Source of the DNA: Haloterrigena salina JCM 13891
GTDB taxonomy: Archaea > Halobacteriota > Halobacteria > Halobacteriales > Natrialbaceae
Direction: 5' to 3'
DNA length: 52,367 nucleotides
Assembly (NCBI RefSeq): GCF_000337495.1
Contig: NZ_AOIS01000037.1
Coordinates: 169,897-222,263 of the forward strand
Both the position numbers and the translations under genes were made by a program. The notes under the pieces are model-generated. The model worked only from the letters and a program-made list of their open reading frames with translations. It made no database searches and was not told the DNA's origin. Within the stretch, counting starts at the first letter, position 1, and every line of letters starts with the position of its first letter. Of the stretch, positions 25,160 to 33,348 are shown one piece after another.

Positions 25160-26269
25160 CTATCGGCGAAGAATCAGTTTCAGCACGTCCTCGTCCTCGA
25201 GGACGTGTTCCGTGCCGACCTGCTGTTCGTCGTGAGTTGCGCTGGGGCCGCTCACGCGGGCGAAGCGGAACCGCTCTTCCATCTCGCCGCCGAGTTTCTC
25301 GATGGCTTCGCCGACGGTCGCCCCCTTCTCGATGACCAGCGGCTCCTCCCAGTCGATGCCGCGGCCGGGTTTGTCCATGTAGACGCGGATCAGCCCCAGG
25401 TTGTCCCAGATGCGGTCCTTGAGTGCGTCGAGCCCTTTCTCCTTCGCGGCGCTGATGAACGTGACCTCCTCGGGGTCTAAGTCGCGCTCGCGCAGTTGCT
25501 CGTCGACCGTCTCCTTGTAGTCGGGTTCGATCAGGTCGACCTTGTTGACGCAGGTGATCGAGGGGATGTACTCGCGGTTCTCCATCAGGCCGTCGACCAG
25601 CCGGTCGATGGTGACGTTCTCCTGGAGGTTCAGGTCGGCGTTGACGTAGCCGTGCTCCCGGAGGACGTGCTTGATGGTCTCCTCGTCTAGGTCCTGGTCC
25701 GTACTCGAGGTGATCTTGATTCCGTCTTTGATCTTCGGACGCACGGTCACCCGCGGCGGCTCCCGGTCGACGCGGATGTTGATGTCGTACAGTTCCTCCT
25801 GCAGGCGGTCGTACTGGTCGATCTCGAACACCGAGAGGACGAAGACGATTAGATCGGCGTTGCGCACGACCGCCAGCACCTGCTGGCCATCGCCACGCCC
25901 CGACGCCGCGCCTTCGATCAATCCGGGGACGTCCAGCATCTGGATGTTCGCTCCGCGGTGCTGGAGCATTCCGGGGTTAACGTCCAGCGTCGTGAACTCG
26001 TAGGAGCCCGTCTCGCTGTCGGCGTTTGTCATCGAGTTCAGCAGCGACGACTTGCCGACGCTCGGAAAGCCGACCAGCGCGACGGTGGCGTCGCCGTGTT
26101 TCTCGACGGAGTAGCCGGTGCCGCCTCCGGCCGAGCTCTGGTTCTGGAGCTTCTCCTTTTTCTCCGCGAGCTTGGACTTCAGCCGGCCGATGTGGGCCTC
26201 AGTCGACTTGTTGTAGGGCGTGTTGGCGATTTCTTCTTCGATCTCCTCGATCTCCTCCTCGAGCCCCAT
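25160..26269 (-). CDS. drg: DRG-type (OBG family) GTP-binding protein with TGS domain
   Basis: The 369-residue GTPase belongs to the Developmentally Regulated GTP-binding branch, which in eukaryotes and archaea associates with ribosomes. It begins with a coiled-coil region (EEEIANTPYNKSTEAHIGRLKSKLAE). Then come G1 GFPSVGKS, G3 DVPGLIEGA, G4 NKVD and a C-terminal TGS domain (from about 293, GLIRVYMDKPGRG). The first 25 residues are the charged helix found in archaeal DRG. The ATG at 26269 fits. Confidence 0.94.
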   Translation of the reverse strand: MGLEEEIEEIEEEIANTPYNKSTEAHIGRLKSKLAEKKEKLQNQSSAGGGTGYSVEKHGDATVALVGFPSVGKSSLLNSMTNADSETGSYEFTTLDVNPGMLQHRGANIQMLDVPGLIEGAASGRGDGQQVLAVVRNADLIVFVLSVFEIDQYDRLQEELYDINIRVDREPPRVTVRPKIKDGIKITSSTDQDLDEETIKHVLREHGYVNADLNLQENVTIDRLVDGLMENREYIPSITCVNKVDLIEPDYKETVDEQLRERDLDPEEVTFISAAKEKGLDALKDRIWDNLGLIRVYMDKPGRGIDWEEPLVIEKGATVGEAIEKLGGEMEERFRFARVSGPSATHDEQQVGTEHVLEDEDVLKLILRR

Positions 26270-26476
26270 TTGTCAGTATCCAACCGCCCGCGCCGAAAAA
26301 CACTTTCCATGCGCACCGTCGCACGGTCGCCGTTCCCGTCGAGCGTTCGAACCGGTCGACCGGTGTCCGGGCCGATCGGCAAACGGAACGGAAACCGTCG
26401 TATGACGGGCCCTCGAGCGGATTCGAACGACGACGGTCGATCGATCCGTCGTACAACCGACGGCAGTTTCGACGGG

Positions 26477-26482
26477 TATAAA
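26477..26482 (+). promoter_or_regulatory. TATA element for the gene at 26508
   Basis: TATAAA at 26477-26482 lies about 26 nt before the ATG, so the message is probably leaderless. Confidence 0.5.
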
Positions 26483-26507
26483 CGATACCCGACTGACCAT
26501 TCGGATA

Positions 26508-26711
26508 ATGCCAAACGCGGCGCGGCTTCGCGACAGCACGCAGATCGTCCTCCCTCGGGAGACCCTCGACGCCGTCGAGCCACCGCTTTCCGATGAGTTT
26601 ACCGTAACGGTCGTCCCGGAGGGAGATCGTCAGTGCCGCGTTATCGGGAGCCCCGTCGAGATCAAGGCCGCCAGCGAGTATCTCGCGCGTCGCGGCGTTA
26701 CGATGCGTTGA
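26508..26711 (+). CDS. small conserved haloarchaeal protein of unknown function
   Basis: A 67-residue protein. Its central and C-terminal parts, DEFTVTVVPEGDRQCRVIGS and PVEIKAASEYLARRGVTMR, look like a short beta-strand and helix domain that haloarchaea carry in several copies. No catalytic residues are visible. A TATAAA about 26 nt upstream supports the ATG. Confidence 0.7.
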   Translation: MPNAARLRDSTQIVLPRETLDAVEPPLSDEFTVTVVPEGDRQCRVIGSPVEIKAASEYLARRGVTMR

Positions 26712-26906
26712 GTCCGCGCCACGGTCGCAACTCCGATCCTCGTCTCTCGCCTCTCTTGTCGTCTCTCGTCCCCTGTTTCCCGGTTTTCGTTTCGCTGTTC
26801 GCGTCTTCACGCCTCGCTTTTCGCCCCGCTCAGTTCCGCGGTCGCTCTACGAGCGGACTCGAGGGAGACCGACACGCACTCAGTTGAACCCGCCGTAGCG
26901 GCGGTC

Positions 26907-27890
26907 GTGAACGCCTTCGAACGGTTCCAGACGCTGTTCGTGATGGCGGGGATCGCCGTCGGCCTCGGGGCCGCGCAGGTGTCCGGCGTCCCTGCCCTCG
27001 CCGACCGACTCATCTTCCCGTTCCTGATGGTGATGTTGTTCGCCTCCTTCGCCGGCATCCCCCTCGAGGGGCTGCGGCGAGCGTTCGGGAACCGCCGTGT
27101 CGTCGGCTCGAGTCTCGCGGTGAACTTCGTCTGGAACCCGCTGCTGGCGGTGGCGCTCGGCGCCGTCTTCCTCGCCGATCACCCGGCGCTGTGGGTCGGG
27201 CTGCTCATGTTGCTTGTCACCCCCTGTACCGACTGGTACCTCATTTTCACCGATCTGGCCAACGGGGACGTCCCGCTGGCGACGTCGCTGTTACCGTACA
27301 ATCTCGTGCTTCAGTTGGTCTTGCTCCCGGTCTACCTCTACGCGTTCGCGGGCACGCTCGTCGACCTCCGACTGGGGATTCTCCTCGAGGGGATCGCGCT
27401 GGTGCTGGTCGTCCCGCTGGTCCTCGCCGCCGTCGCGCGGTACGGCCTGACGGCGCTGCGGGGTCGCCGGTGGCTGACGGACGTCTTCCTGCCGAAACTC
27501 GGACCCGTCCAGATCGTCTTTCTCGCGCTCGCGGTCGCCGCGATGTTCGCCTCGCAGGGACGGCTCGTCCTCGAGCGGCCGGACGTGCTGGTCCTGCTCG
27601 CGGCGCCGCTGCTCGCGTTCTACGCCGTCAACTTCTCGCTCGGGCTCGCGATCGGCCGGCTGCTCGACTTCTCCTATCGTGAAGTCGCCTGCTTCAACTG
27701 TACGGTCCTCTCGCGAAACTCGCCGACGGCGCTGGCCATCGCCGTCGTCGCCTTCCCGAACGAACCGCTGATCGCGCTCGCGCTGGTGATCGGCCCGCTG
27801 CTCGAGTTGCCGCTACTGTCGGTGGTCGCGAACCTGTTGCGTCGGATCGAGGCCCGCGGCTGGGACCGTCTTGACCAGGCGCCGGGGTGA
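26907..27890 (+). CDS. BASS/ACR3-like carrier (arsenic resistance protein-like)
   Basis: The 327-residue protein has about 9-10 membrane helices and the fold of the bile acid/arsenite/riboflavin transporter superfamily. It contains VNFVWNPLLAVALGAVFLAD, VTPCTDWYLIFTDLANGDVPLA with a helix-breaking PCTDW, and SRNSPTALAIAVV. ACR3 arsenite exporters have a Cys in the equivalent of the CTDW position, as here, so arsenite efflux is possible but unproven. Start GTG 26907; no arsR or arsC gene is nearby. Confidence 0.72.
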   Translation: MNAFERFQTLFVMAGIAVGLGAAQVSGVPALADRLIFPFLMVMLFASFAGIPLEGLRRAFGNRRVVGSSLAVNFVWNPLLAVALGAVFLADHPALWVGLLMLLVTPCTDWYLIFTDLANGDVPLATSLLPYNLVLQLVLLPVYLYAFAGTLVDLRLGILLEGIALVLVVPLVLAAVARYGLTALRGRRWLTDVFLPKLGPVQIVFLALAVAAMFASQGRLVLERPDVLVLLAAPLLAFYAVNFSLGLAIGRLLDFSYREVACFNCTVLSRNSPTALAIAVVAFPNEPLIALALVIGPLLELPLLSVVANLLRRIEARGWDRLDQAPG

Positions 27891-27928
27891 TCCCGGGGCG
27901 CCGAGCGAGAACTCGCCCGTTCGACGAG

Positions 27929-28357
27929 TCACTTCGCGTCCGGATCGACGGTCTCGCTCCCGAGGCGGGCCGCGAGACGGTGGCGGAGATCCGTCTCGAA
28001 CACGATCGCGATCGCGCCGGTGAGCGCGGCGAGGTAGCCGAGTCCGGCGGCCGCCAGCAGCCGCAGCGAGACCGCGTTCGCTCCACGGAGGCCGACGAGC
28101 CACTGTACGGCGGCGTACAGGATCGCCACCAGCAACGCGGTCGGCAGCAACAGCGCGATCGGCCCGTCGTACGTTTCCGCGAGGACGAACCCGACGAGCA
28201 ACAGGAGCCCTATCGCGAGCCAGTCCAACCGGGGTCCGCCCGCGAGTTCGGCCGCCGACTCGAGCAGGCCTCGGATCGGCGCGACCGCCGGCGCGACGAG
28301 AAACGCGAACAGAAGCGTCCATCCGGCTTTCTTTAGGGCCGCGGTTACGCGGCTCAC
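27929..28357 (-). CDS. small membrane protein translationally coupled to a beta-propeller gene
   Basis: A 142-residue protein with three to four hydrophobic helices (ALKKAGWTLLFAFLVAPAVA, LDWLAIGLLLLVGFVLAE, GPIALLLPTALLVAILYAAV, LLAAAGLGYLAALTGAIAIVF). The start is GTG 28357, whose bases overlap the stop of the upstream propeller gene as GTGA, a classical coupling arrangement. No known family was recognised. It probably works with the exported propeller protein as a membrane partner. Confidence 0.7.
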   Translation of the reverse strand: MSRVTAALKKAGWTLLFAFLVAPAVAPIRGLLESAAELAGGPRLDWLAIGLLLLVGFVLAETYDGPIALLLPTALLVAILYAAVQWLVGLRGANAVSLRLLAAAGLGYLAALTGAIAIVFETDLRHRLAARLGSETVDPDAK

Positions 28358-29565
28358 CGCGGAGTCACCTCGTAGACCGTCTCGCCGAGCAGGTGGTAGA
28401 CGCGGTCGCCGGCGATCAACGGCGTACCGCCGAGAGGGTCGGTTCCGTCGGGGTCGATCGAAACGCGGAACCGCTCGTCGCCGGCGTCGGCCTCGAGCGC
28501 GAGCAGGCCGTCGGTCGTCGACGCGTAGACGGTCCCGCCACCGACGCTGACGCCGAACTCGAGTGCCGATTCGTCGGTCCGCCACTCCTCGTCGTCCGCG
28601 AAATCGATCCGGGAAATCGTGCCCGCGTCCGGACGCGACCGGTAGATCGCTCGCTCGGACGGATCGACGGCGACGGAGCGCCGGTACGTGTTCGGGTCGC
28701 CGACGTCGTCGAAGACGGTCCAGCGACGCTCGCCGGTGTCCGCCTCGAGGGCGGTCAAGTCGCCGTTCGATTCGATGCCGACGACGAGATCGTCGACCGC
28801 GGCGACCAAGCCCCGGTTCAGCGACGAGGCGCCGATCGCGGCGTCGCTCAGCCAGCGCCGGGTTCCGGTTTCGGGCTCGAGTCCGAGCAGCCGTCCGCTC
28901 TCGTAGCGAGCGCCGACGAGCAGCCCGCTGCGGGCGGCCAGCGGGATCACGCGTCCGGTTTTTCGCCAGCGCTCGAGGCCGGTGTTCGCATCGAGGGCGA
29001 GCAGCCGGTCCTCGCCGTCGAGGTTGCCCGTCACGTACGCCGTGTTCCCGAACAGGTGCAGCCCGTCAACGCTGCCGCCGAGACTGTAGCGCCAGCGAAG
29101 TCGCTGCGAATCGAGTTCGAGCGCGCAGATGTCGGCCTGAAACGCCAGGTAGACGACGCCGTCGCGGATCCGCGGCTCCGTCTCGAGTTGCGGACGGTCG
29201 AACGGGCCGACCGGTAAATCCCGGTACGCGTACCGCCATCGTTCCGCGCCGCTCTCGACGTCGATCGCCCGAAGCGACCGGTGGGTCGGAACGAGGAGCG
29301 TCCCGTCGACGAGGGCGAGGCCGGCGTGCTCGAACCGACGGTGGGAATCGAGCGAGTGGTCCCACCCGATCCGTCCGTCCGATCCGGGACCGGGATCGGC
29401 CGTCCGCGCGACGTTTCTCGCGTCCGTGCGGGGCTGGCGCCACCCCGACTCGAGGTCCGGATCGACGTGATCCGAGCCGCCGACGCGAGGACCGAGGAGG
29501 AAGGCACCGAGCAGGGACCCGCCCGCCGCGCCGAGGAGTCGCCGACGGGTTAGTACTGAAGCCAT
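28354..29565 (-). CDS. Tat-exported PQQ-type beta-propeller protein
   Basis: A 403-residue protein with a twin-arginine signal LTRRRLLGAAGGSLLGAFLLG lacking a lipobox, so it is secreted or held by the uncleaved signal. The mature part has repeated blades (RSLRAIDVESGAERWRYAYR, RLLALDANTGLERWRKTGR, DLTALEADTGERRWTVFDD, LLALEADAGDERFRVSIDP). This is a PQQ-binding-like propeller with no recognisable dehydrogenase residues. The ATG at 29565 fits a TATA at about 29590 giving a near-leaderless transcript. Its last codon overlaps the next gene as GTGA. Confidence 0.88.
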   Translation of the reverse strand: MASVLTRRRLLGAAGGSLLGAFLLGPRVGGSDHVDPDLESGWRQPRTDARNVARTADPGPGSDGRIGWDHSLDSHRRFEHAGLALVDGTLLVPTHRSLRAIDVESGAERWRYAYRDLPVGPFDRPQLETEPRIRDGVVYLAFQADICALELDSQRLRWRYSLGGSVDGLHLFGNTAYVTGNLDGEDRLLALDANTGLERWRKTGRVIPLAARSGLLVGARYESGRLLGLEPETGTRRWLSDAAIGASSLNRGLVAAVDDLVVGIESNGDLTALEADTGERRWTVFDDVGDPNTYRRSVAVDPSERAIYRSRPDAGTISRIDFADDEEWRTDESALEFGVSVGGGTVYASTTDGLLALEADAGDERFRVSIDPDGTDPLGGTPLIAGDRVYHLLGETVYEVTPR

Positions 29566-29759
29566 ACTCGACACATAGATATCGCTAGTATATCATTTCT
29601 TCTTTCGGACCGTGTCGACCGGCGAAATAACCGTCCGAATCGATCGGGGCCGATAACTAACGGAATCGATCGAGCGGCGAATATCGGTGCCCCGATCGTC
29701 GGCAATCACCTCCTCGACGTCGCATTCGAATGGATTTCGACTTATCTCCTGATAGGTAG

Positions 29760-30037
29760 GAACCGACCGCCGTCGTCCTGGGATCCGTGCTGCTGTTCGC
29801 CGTCCACCTGTCGCTCGCCGGGGCCTCAGGCGCTACCTGTCCGGCTCGGCGCGGATCGGTCCCGACGCCGAACGGGCGGCGACCGTCGACCGGGACGCGG
29901 AGACGGTCGTCTGTCCCGACTGCGGCGCCGAAAACGACCTCGACTACAGGTTCTGTCGGAACTGCGTCGAGGAACTCCCCGGTTCCGCCGTCGGAACCAC
30001 CTCGAGCGCCGCTCCCAGTCGACGGGGCATCGTCTGA
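29760..30037 (+). pseudogene. frameshifted remnant of a zinc-ribbon membrane protein
   Basis: Two frames together read like one small protein of the haloarchaeal 'TM helix plus zinc ribbon' type. In one frame (29760-29820) comes EPTAVVLGSVLLFAVHLSLAG. In another (29819-30037) comes RGLRRYLSGSARIGPDAERA, then VVCPDCGAENDLDYRFCRNC, VEELPGSAVGTTSS and RRGIV. The two join at about 29820 only with a frameshift, and the hydrophobic part is opened by TAG (29757) instead of a start codon. Either the gene is decayed or the sequence carries two errors. The C-terminal cysteine layout (C-x2-C-x12-C-x2-C) is intact. Confidence 0.55.
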
Positions 30038-30046
30038 CGCTCGGGG

Positions 30047-31339
30047 CTACCGCTCGGGATGGGTCGGCGCGTCGAACCCGCCGCGAACCAGCGGCTTCGC
30101 GATGTGGCGGCGCGCACACGGCGGCACCTCGTACCAGCCGATTCCGAGGTCGCGCTCGAGCGGGCGCTCCGCCTTCCCGTCGGCGCTCGTCCCGCAGTCC
30201 CGGCACCGATATCCCTGATTCCGGCCGGCGCTCTTCATCCGGCGCTCGCAGTCGGGACAGGTCGGCGTCACGCGCTCGGTCGTCACGAGGTCCCGAACCG
30301 CGAACTTCTCGAGTTTGAGCGTCCCTCGCGAGACCTCGCCGCAGACGGTGAGCCGGTCGCCGACCCGGAGCGCCCGGACGCGGTCGCGAAACCGTTTCGT
30401 CGGCTCGAAGGCGGCGCACTCGAGGCGCTGCCGCTGATCGTCCGAGCGAGCGGCAGTCGCGCTCTCGAGCGCGACGAAGACGTGCCCGCCGCGGCGCGTC
30501 TCGGGCTCGCTCGCGACCCGGCCGTCGATCCGGTAGGCGCGGCCGTCCTCGACGGCCGCCAGGGTCGCGTCTCGCAGGTGGACGTCCGTCCCCTGATTGG
30601 TTACGAACAGCTGGCTCGAGGCGACGGGTTCGCCCTCGATGCGGTCGGCGACGCCACGGACGGCGCTTGGGTCGTCGCCGCGGATCCCGTAGAGGATCGG
30701 CCCGGGCGTGTGGGGGACGCAGACGGTATCGTCCTCGTCGCGGTCGACCGTGTCCCAGACCTCGGGGTAGCCCCGATCGGCGGCGGCGAAGACGCTCTCG
30801 CGGTCGACCTCGCGGGGCGTCCCCCAGCGGTCGGACTCGCGATAAGAGATGTGCTCGAAGGTCCACTCCTCGAGGGCGTTCCAGGCGCCGACGGCGGCCA
30901 GCGCGCCGATCCGACCGCGGCCGTCGCCGACCGACCACGAGCGGTAGCCGCGGCGCTCGAGGAGGTCGACGGCGTCGCGAATCTCGAGGTGGTCCCGGAT
31001 CGCCCGCCGGGTGAACGCGCTCACCTCGTCGGCCACGTCGGCGGGCGCGCCGTCGGCGACGACCAGCCCCGGATGGGTTCGCTCGTCGGCGGTTTCGGCC
31101 AGCGCCTCGAGGCGCTCGCGGGCGACGTCGAACGCCTGGTCGGGGTCGGCGTCGGTGTGAATCGCCAGCGCGGCGTTCCCCCGCGTCTTGTACTCGACGG
31201 CGGGATTGAGCCGCACGAGCAGGCATCGCTCGACCGCACACCCCTCGCGGCGCAGTCGCTCGGCGACCCGCGCGGCGACGTAGGTCGTACACATCCCGCG
31301 GTCGCGGGAGTCGGTATCGTCGAGTCCGACGACGGTCAT
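30047..31339 (-). CDS. tiaS: tRNA(Ile2)-agmatinylcytidine synthetase TiaS
   Basis: TiaS joins agmatine to C34 of tRNA-Ile(CAU), an essential archaeal step that lets the tRNA read AUA. The 430-residue protein begins MTVVGLDDTDSRDRGMCTTY, the family hallmark DDTDS. In the middle are VADGAPADVADEVSAFTRRA and GRIGALAAVGAWNA, and the C-terminal zinc ribbon is CPDCERRMKSAGRNQGYRC plus RDCG, followed by YEVPPCARRHIAKPL. Length and domain order are normal. Confidence 0.97.
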   Translation of the reverse strand: MTVVGLDDTDSRDRGMCTTYVAARVAERLRREGCAVERCLLVRLNPAVEYKTRGNAALAIHTDADPDQAFDVARERLEALAETADERTHPGLVVADGAPADVADEVSAFTRRAIRDHLEIRDAVDLLERRGYRSWSVGDGRGRIGALAAVGAWNALEEWTFEHISYRESDRWGTPREVDRESVFAAADRGYPEVWDTVDRDEDDTVCVPHTPGPILYGIRGDDPSAVRGVADRIEGEPVASSQLFVTNQGTDVHLRDATLAAVEDGRAYRIDGRVASEPETRRGGHVFVALESATAARSDDQRQRLECAAFEPTKRFRDRVRALRVGDRLTVCGEVSRGTLKLEKFAVRDLVTTERVTPTCPDCERRMKSAGRNQGYRCRDCGTSADGKAERPLERDLGIGWYEVPPCARRHIAKPLVRGGFDAPTHPER

Positions 31340-31448
31340 CGCCGGCGATTGGGCCGGCGTCGGGTAACACCTTTCGGGACGGAGCAGCGCCGACGCCGCG
31401 ACGAGCGACGAATCGAGTCGGACGGCGGACCGATCGCCCCCGGAGAAC

Positions 31449-31465
31449 GGAAACCCCTATATAAG
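31449..31465. promoter_or_regulatory. possible second, upstream promoter between tiaS and the HTH regulator
   Basis: GGAAACCCC at 31449-31457 resembles a BRE and CTATATAAG at 31457-31465 a TATA box, about 90 nt before the HTH regulator. In the opposite direction the AT block could equally serve tiaS. Orientation is unresolved. Confidence 0.4.
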
Positions 31466-31515
31466 TATACTGTCGGTACGGGGACGAACCGCGACACGGC
31501 ACCCGGATATCCCGG

Positions 31516-31532
31516 GGAAAACGTCTTATACG
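31516..31532 (+). promoter_or_regulatory. BRE/TATA of the HTH regulator gene
   Basis: GGAAAACG followed by TCTTATACG is a BRE-TATA pair centred about 26 nt before the ATG at 31554, so the transcript is predicted to be leaderless. Confidence 0.6.
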
Positions 31533-31553
31533 AGGAATAGCTTACGTACCCGT

Positions 31554-32525
31554 ATGTCCCGCTCCGCACTGGTCGGCAACGTAACCGCGATGTTAGAGGA
31601 CGCGGGATTCGTGGTCAGCGACCGGTGTGCGATCCGGCCGAAGAGTTTCGATATCGCTGCGCGCCGAGGAGAGGACCTCATTCTGGTCAAGATCCTCGGC
31701 AACATCGACGCGTTCAACGAGGCGACGGGCCACGAAATGCGACGGCTCGGTACCTACCTGAACGCGACGCCGCTGGTCATCGGCCTGCGGAGTCGCGACG
31801 AGGACCTCAAACCCGACGTGACTTACTTCCGACACGGCGTCCCCGTCCTCAGTCCCGACACGGCGTACAACCTGTTCATCGAGGAGGTGCCGCCGCTGAT
31901 CTACGCGGCCCCCGGCGGCCTCTACGTCAACATCGACGGCGATCTCCTCGCTGACGAACGGCAGGATAGGGATTGGAGCCTCGGCCAACTGGCCAACGAA
32001 CTCGGCGTCTCCCGCCGGACCGTCTCGAAGTACGAGGACGGCATGAACGCCTCCGTCGAGGTCGCGATGGAACTCGAGGACCTGTTCGACGCGCCGCTGA
32101 CGAGCCCGGTTTCGGTCCTCGAAGGGGCCGACGACGTCCACGAGACGGAGGCGACGCCGGACGATCCCGAAGCCGACCCCGACGACGAGGAGGTCGTCGC
32201 CGTCCTCACGCGGGCCGGCTACGAGGTCCACCCGACGCTTCGCTCGCCGTTCAAGGCCGTCAGCCACGAGGAGGAAGAGAAGGACGACGACGTCGTGCTC
32301 ACCGGCCACTCCGAGTTCACGAAGGCCGCGGAGAAGCGCGCCCGCATCATGAGCTCGATCGGCCACGTCACCCACACCCACTCGGTCTACGTCGTCGACC
32401 GCGCCAAACAGGAGTCCGTCGACGGCACCGCGCTGGTCGAACGCGAGGAGCTCGAGCAGCTTCACGACGCGGCCGAACTGCGGAAGGTCATCCGCGAGCG
32501 CGCCGAGCACGAAGAGGCCGCCTGA
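31554..32525 (+). CDS. HTH (XRE-type) transcriptional regulator with N-terminal endonuclease-fold-like domain
   Basis: The 323-residue protein has an N-terminal domain (about 1-130) with [19 protein letters not shown], which recalls a PD-(D/E)XK-like core in which the acidic ExK residue is replaced (Val-Lys), so activity is unlikely. A helix-turn-helix follows at about 142-170: [26 protein letters not shown]. The C-terminal domain (about 210-323) contains [20 protein letters not shown] and [28 protein letters not shown]. It is a conserved haloarchaeal and archaeal regulator whose targets I cannot name. The promoter at 31516 supports the ATG. Confidence 0.83.
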   Translation: MSRSALVGNVTAMLEDAGFVVSDRCAIRPKSFDIAARRGEDLILVKILGNIDAFNEATGHEMRRLGTYLNATPLVIGLRSRDEDLKPDVTYFRHGVPVLSPDTAYNLFIEEVPPLIYAAPGGLYVNIDGDLLADERQDRDWSLGQLANELGVSRRTVSKYEDGMNASVEVAMELEDLFDAPLTSPVSVLEGADDVHETEATPDDPEADPDDEEVVAVLTRAGYEVHPTLRSPFKAVSHEEEEKDDDVVLTGHSEFTKAAEKRARIMSSIGHVTHTHSVYVVDRAKQESVDGTALVEREELEQLHDAAELRKVIRERAEHEEAA

Positions 32526-32627
32526 ACCGATCGGTCGGCCCTCGAGCGGTTCTCGGAGTAGTTCTCGATCACTGATCGATTCCGATAGAACTACCGATCA
32601 CTGAGCCGATAGCTCGAAGCACCGACG

Positions 32628-32831
32628 ATGCTCGAGCAGTCTTCGGTCGCGCTGGTCAGCAGACAGCGCGCCGTCCTGACCGTCGGCGTTGCGGCGCTTC
32701 TCGTGGTGTTCAACCGCTCTCGCTTCGATTCGCCGATTGACGCAGCGATCGCCGCCGTCGGCTTCGTCGTCGTCGGCTATCTGACCCTCACGGTCGTCGA
32801 TCTGGTTCTCGATTGGTTCGTCTATCCGTAG
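32628..32831 (+). CDS. small two-helix membrane protein
   Basis: A 67-residue protein with hydrophobic segments at about 16-28 (VLTVGVAALLVVF) and 40-64 (AIAAVGFVVVGYLTLTVVDLVL). Its composition fits a small integral membrane protein; no family was recognised. It sits alone between the regulator and the facing glutaredoxin gene. Confidence 0.6.
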   Translation: MLEQSSVALVSRQRAVLTVGVAALLVVFNRSRFDSPIDAAIAAVGFVVVGYLTLTVVDLVLDWFVYP

Positions 32832-32996
32832 CCGAGCAGTGTCGACGCTCCGGGCGTTCCTGGCGCTCCTGATGCTCTCGAGCGCGCCGTCGCCGAACCG
32901 GTTCTGACGACCTGTGAAAACTCGAAAACGCCGATCGCGAGCGCCGCTGATCGATCGCTCGACCGGGAAAACGGGTAACTGCGGAACTGGCAACCG

Positions 32997-33254
32997 TTAC
33001 GCGGCGCCCTCGCCGTACGTCTCCTCGAGATACTCGACGATGTCGTCGCTCTCGTGCATTCCTTCGACACCCTCGGCCTCGTCGGAGATGACCGGCACGC
33101 CCGTCTGGCCGCTGACCTTCTCGACTTCGGTCCGCTCGTCGTGCGAGCGGGGGACCTCGATCACGTCGTACTCGAGGTCGAGGTCGTCGAGTTTCGAGCG
33201 GACTTTCGCGCAGTACGGACAGCCGGGCAGTTCGTACATCGTGATGGCAGCCAT
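32997..33254 (-). CDS. glutaredoxin-like thiol-disulfide oxidoreductase
   Basis: An 85-residue thioredoxin-fold protein with the active-site CPYC at about 12-15 (YELPGCPYCAKVRSKLDD), a cis-Pro in the TGVPVISDEAEGVEGM segment, and a C-terminal helix ESDDIVEYLEETYG. It is the same type as the N-terminal half of the fusion at 11347. Haloarchaea make gamma-glutamylcysteine rather than glutathione, so the physiological electron donor is probably that thiol or a reductase. Confidence 0.92.
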   Translation of the reverse strand: MAAITMYELPGCPYCAKVRSKLDDLDLEYDVIEVPRSHDERTEVEKVSGQTGVPVISDEAEGVEGMHESDDIVEYLEETYGEGAA

Positions 33255-33348
33255 ACCCGTGTGTTGCCGCGGAAGACGTATGAGGTCACCGGTCGACCGA
33301 GCGGTTGCCGGTGCGAGGCGGGAGTCCCTGCCCGCGCTGCGATCCCGA

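Noticed and set aside
26401..26430. GGATTCGAAC as a possible tRNA T-arm
   Set aside because: No matching acceptor, D or anticodon stems are present at the required distances.
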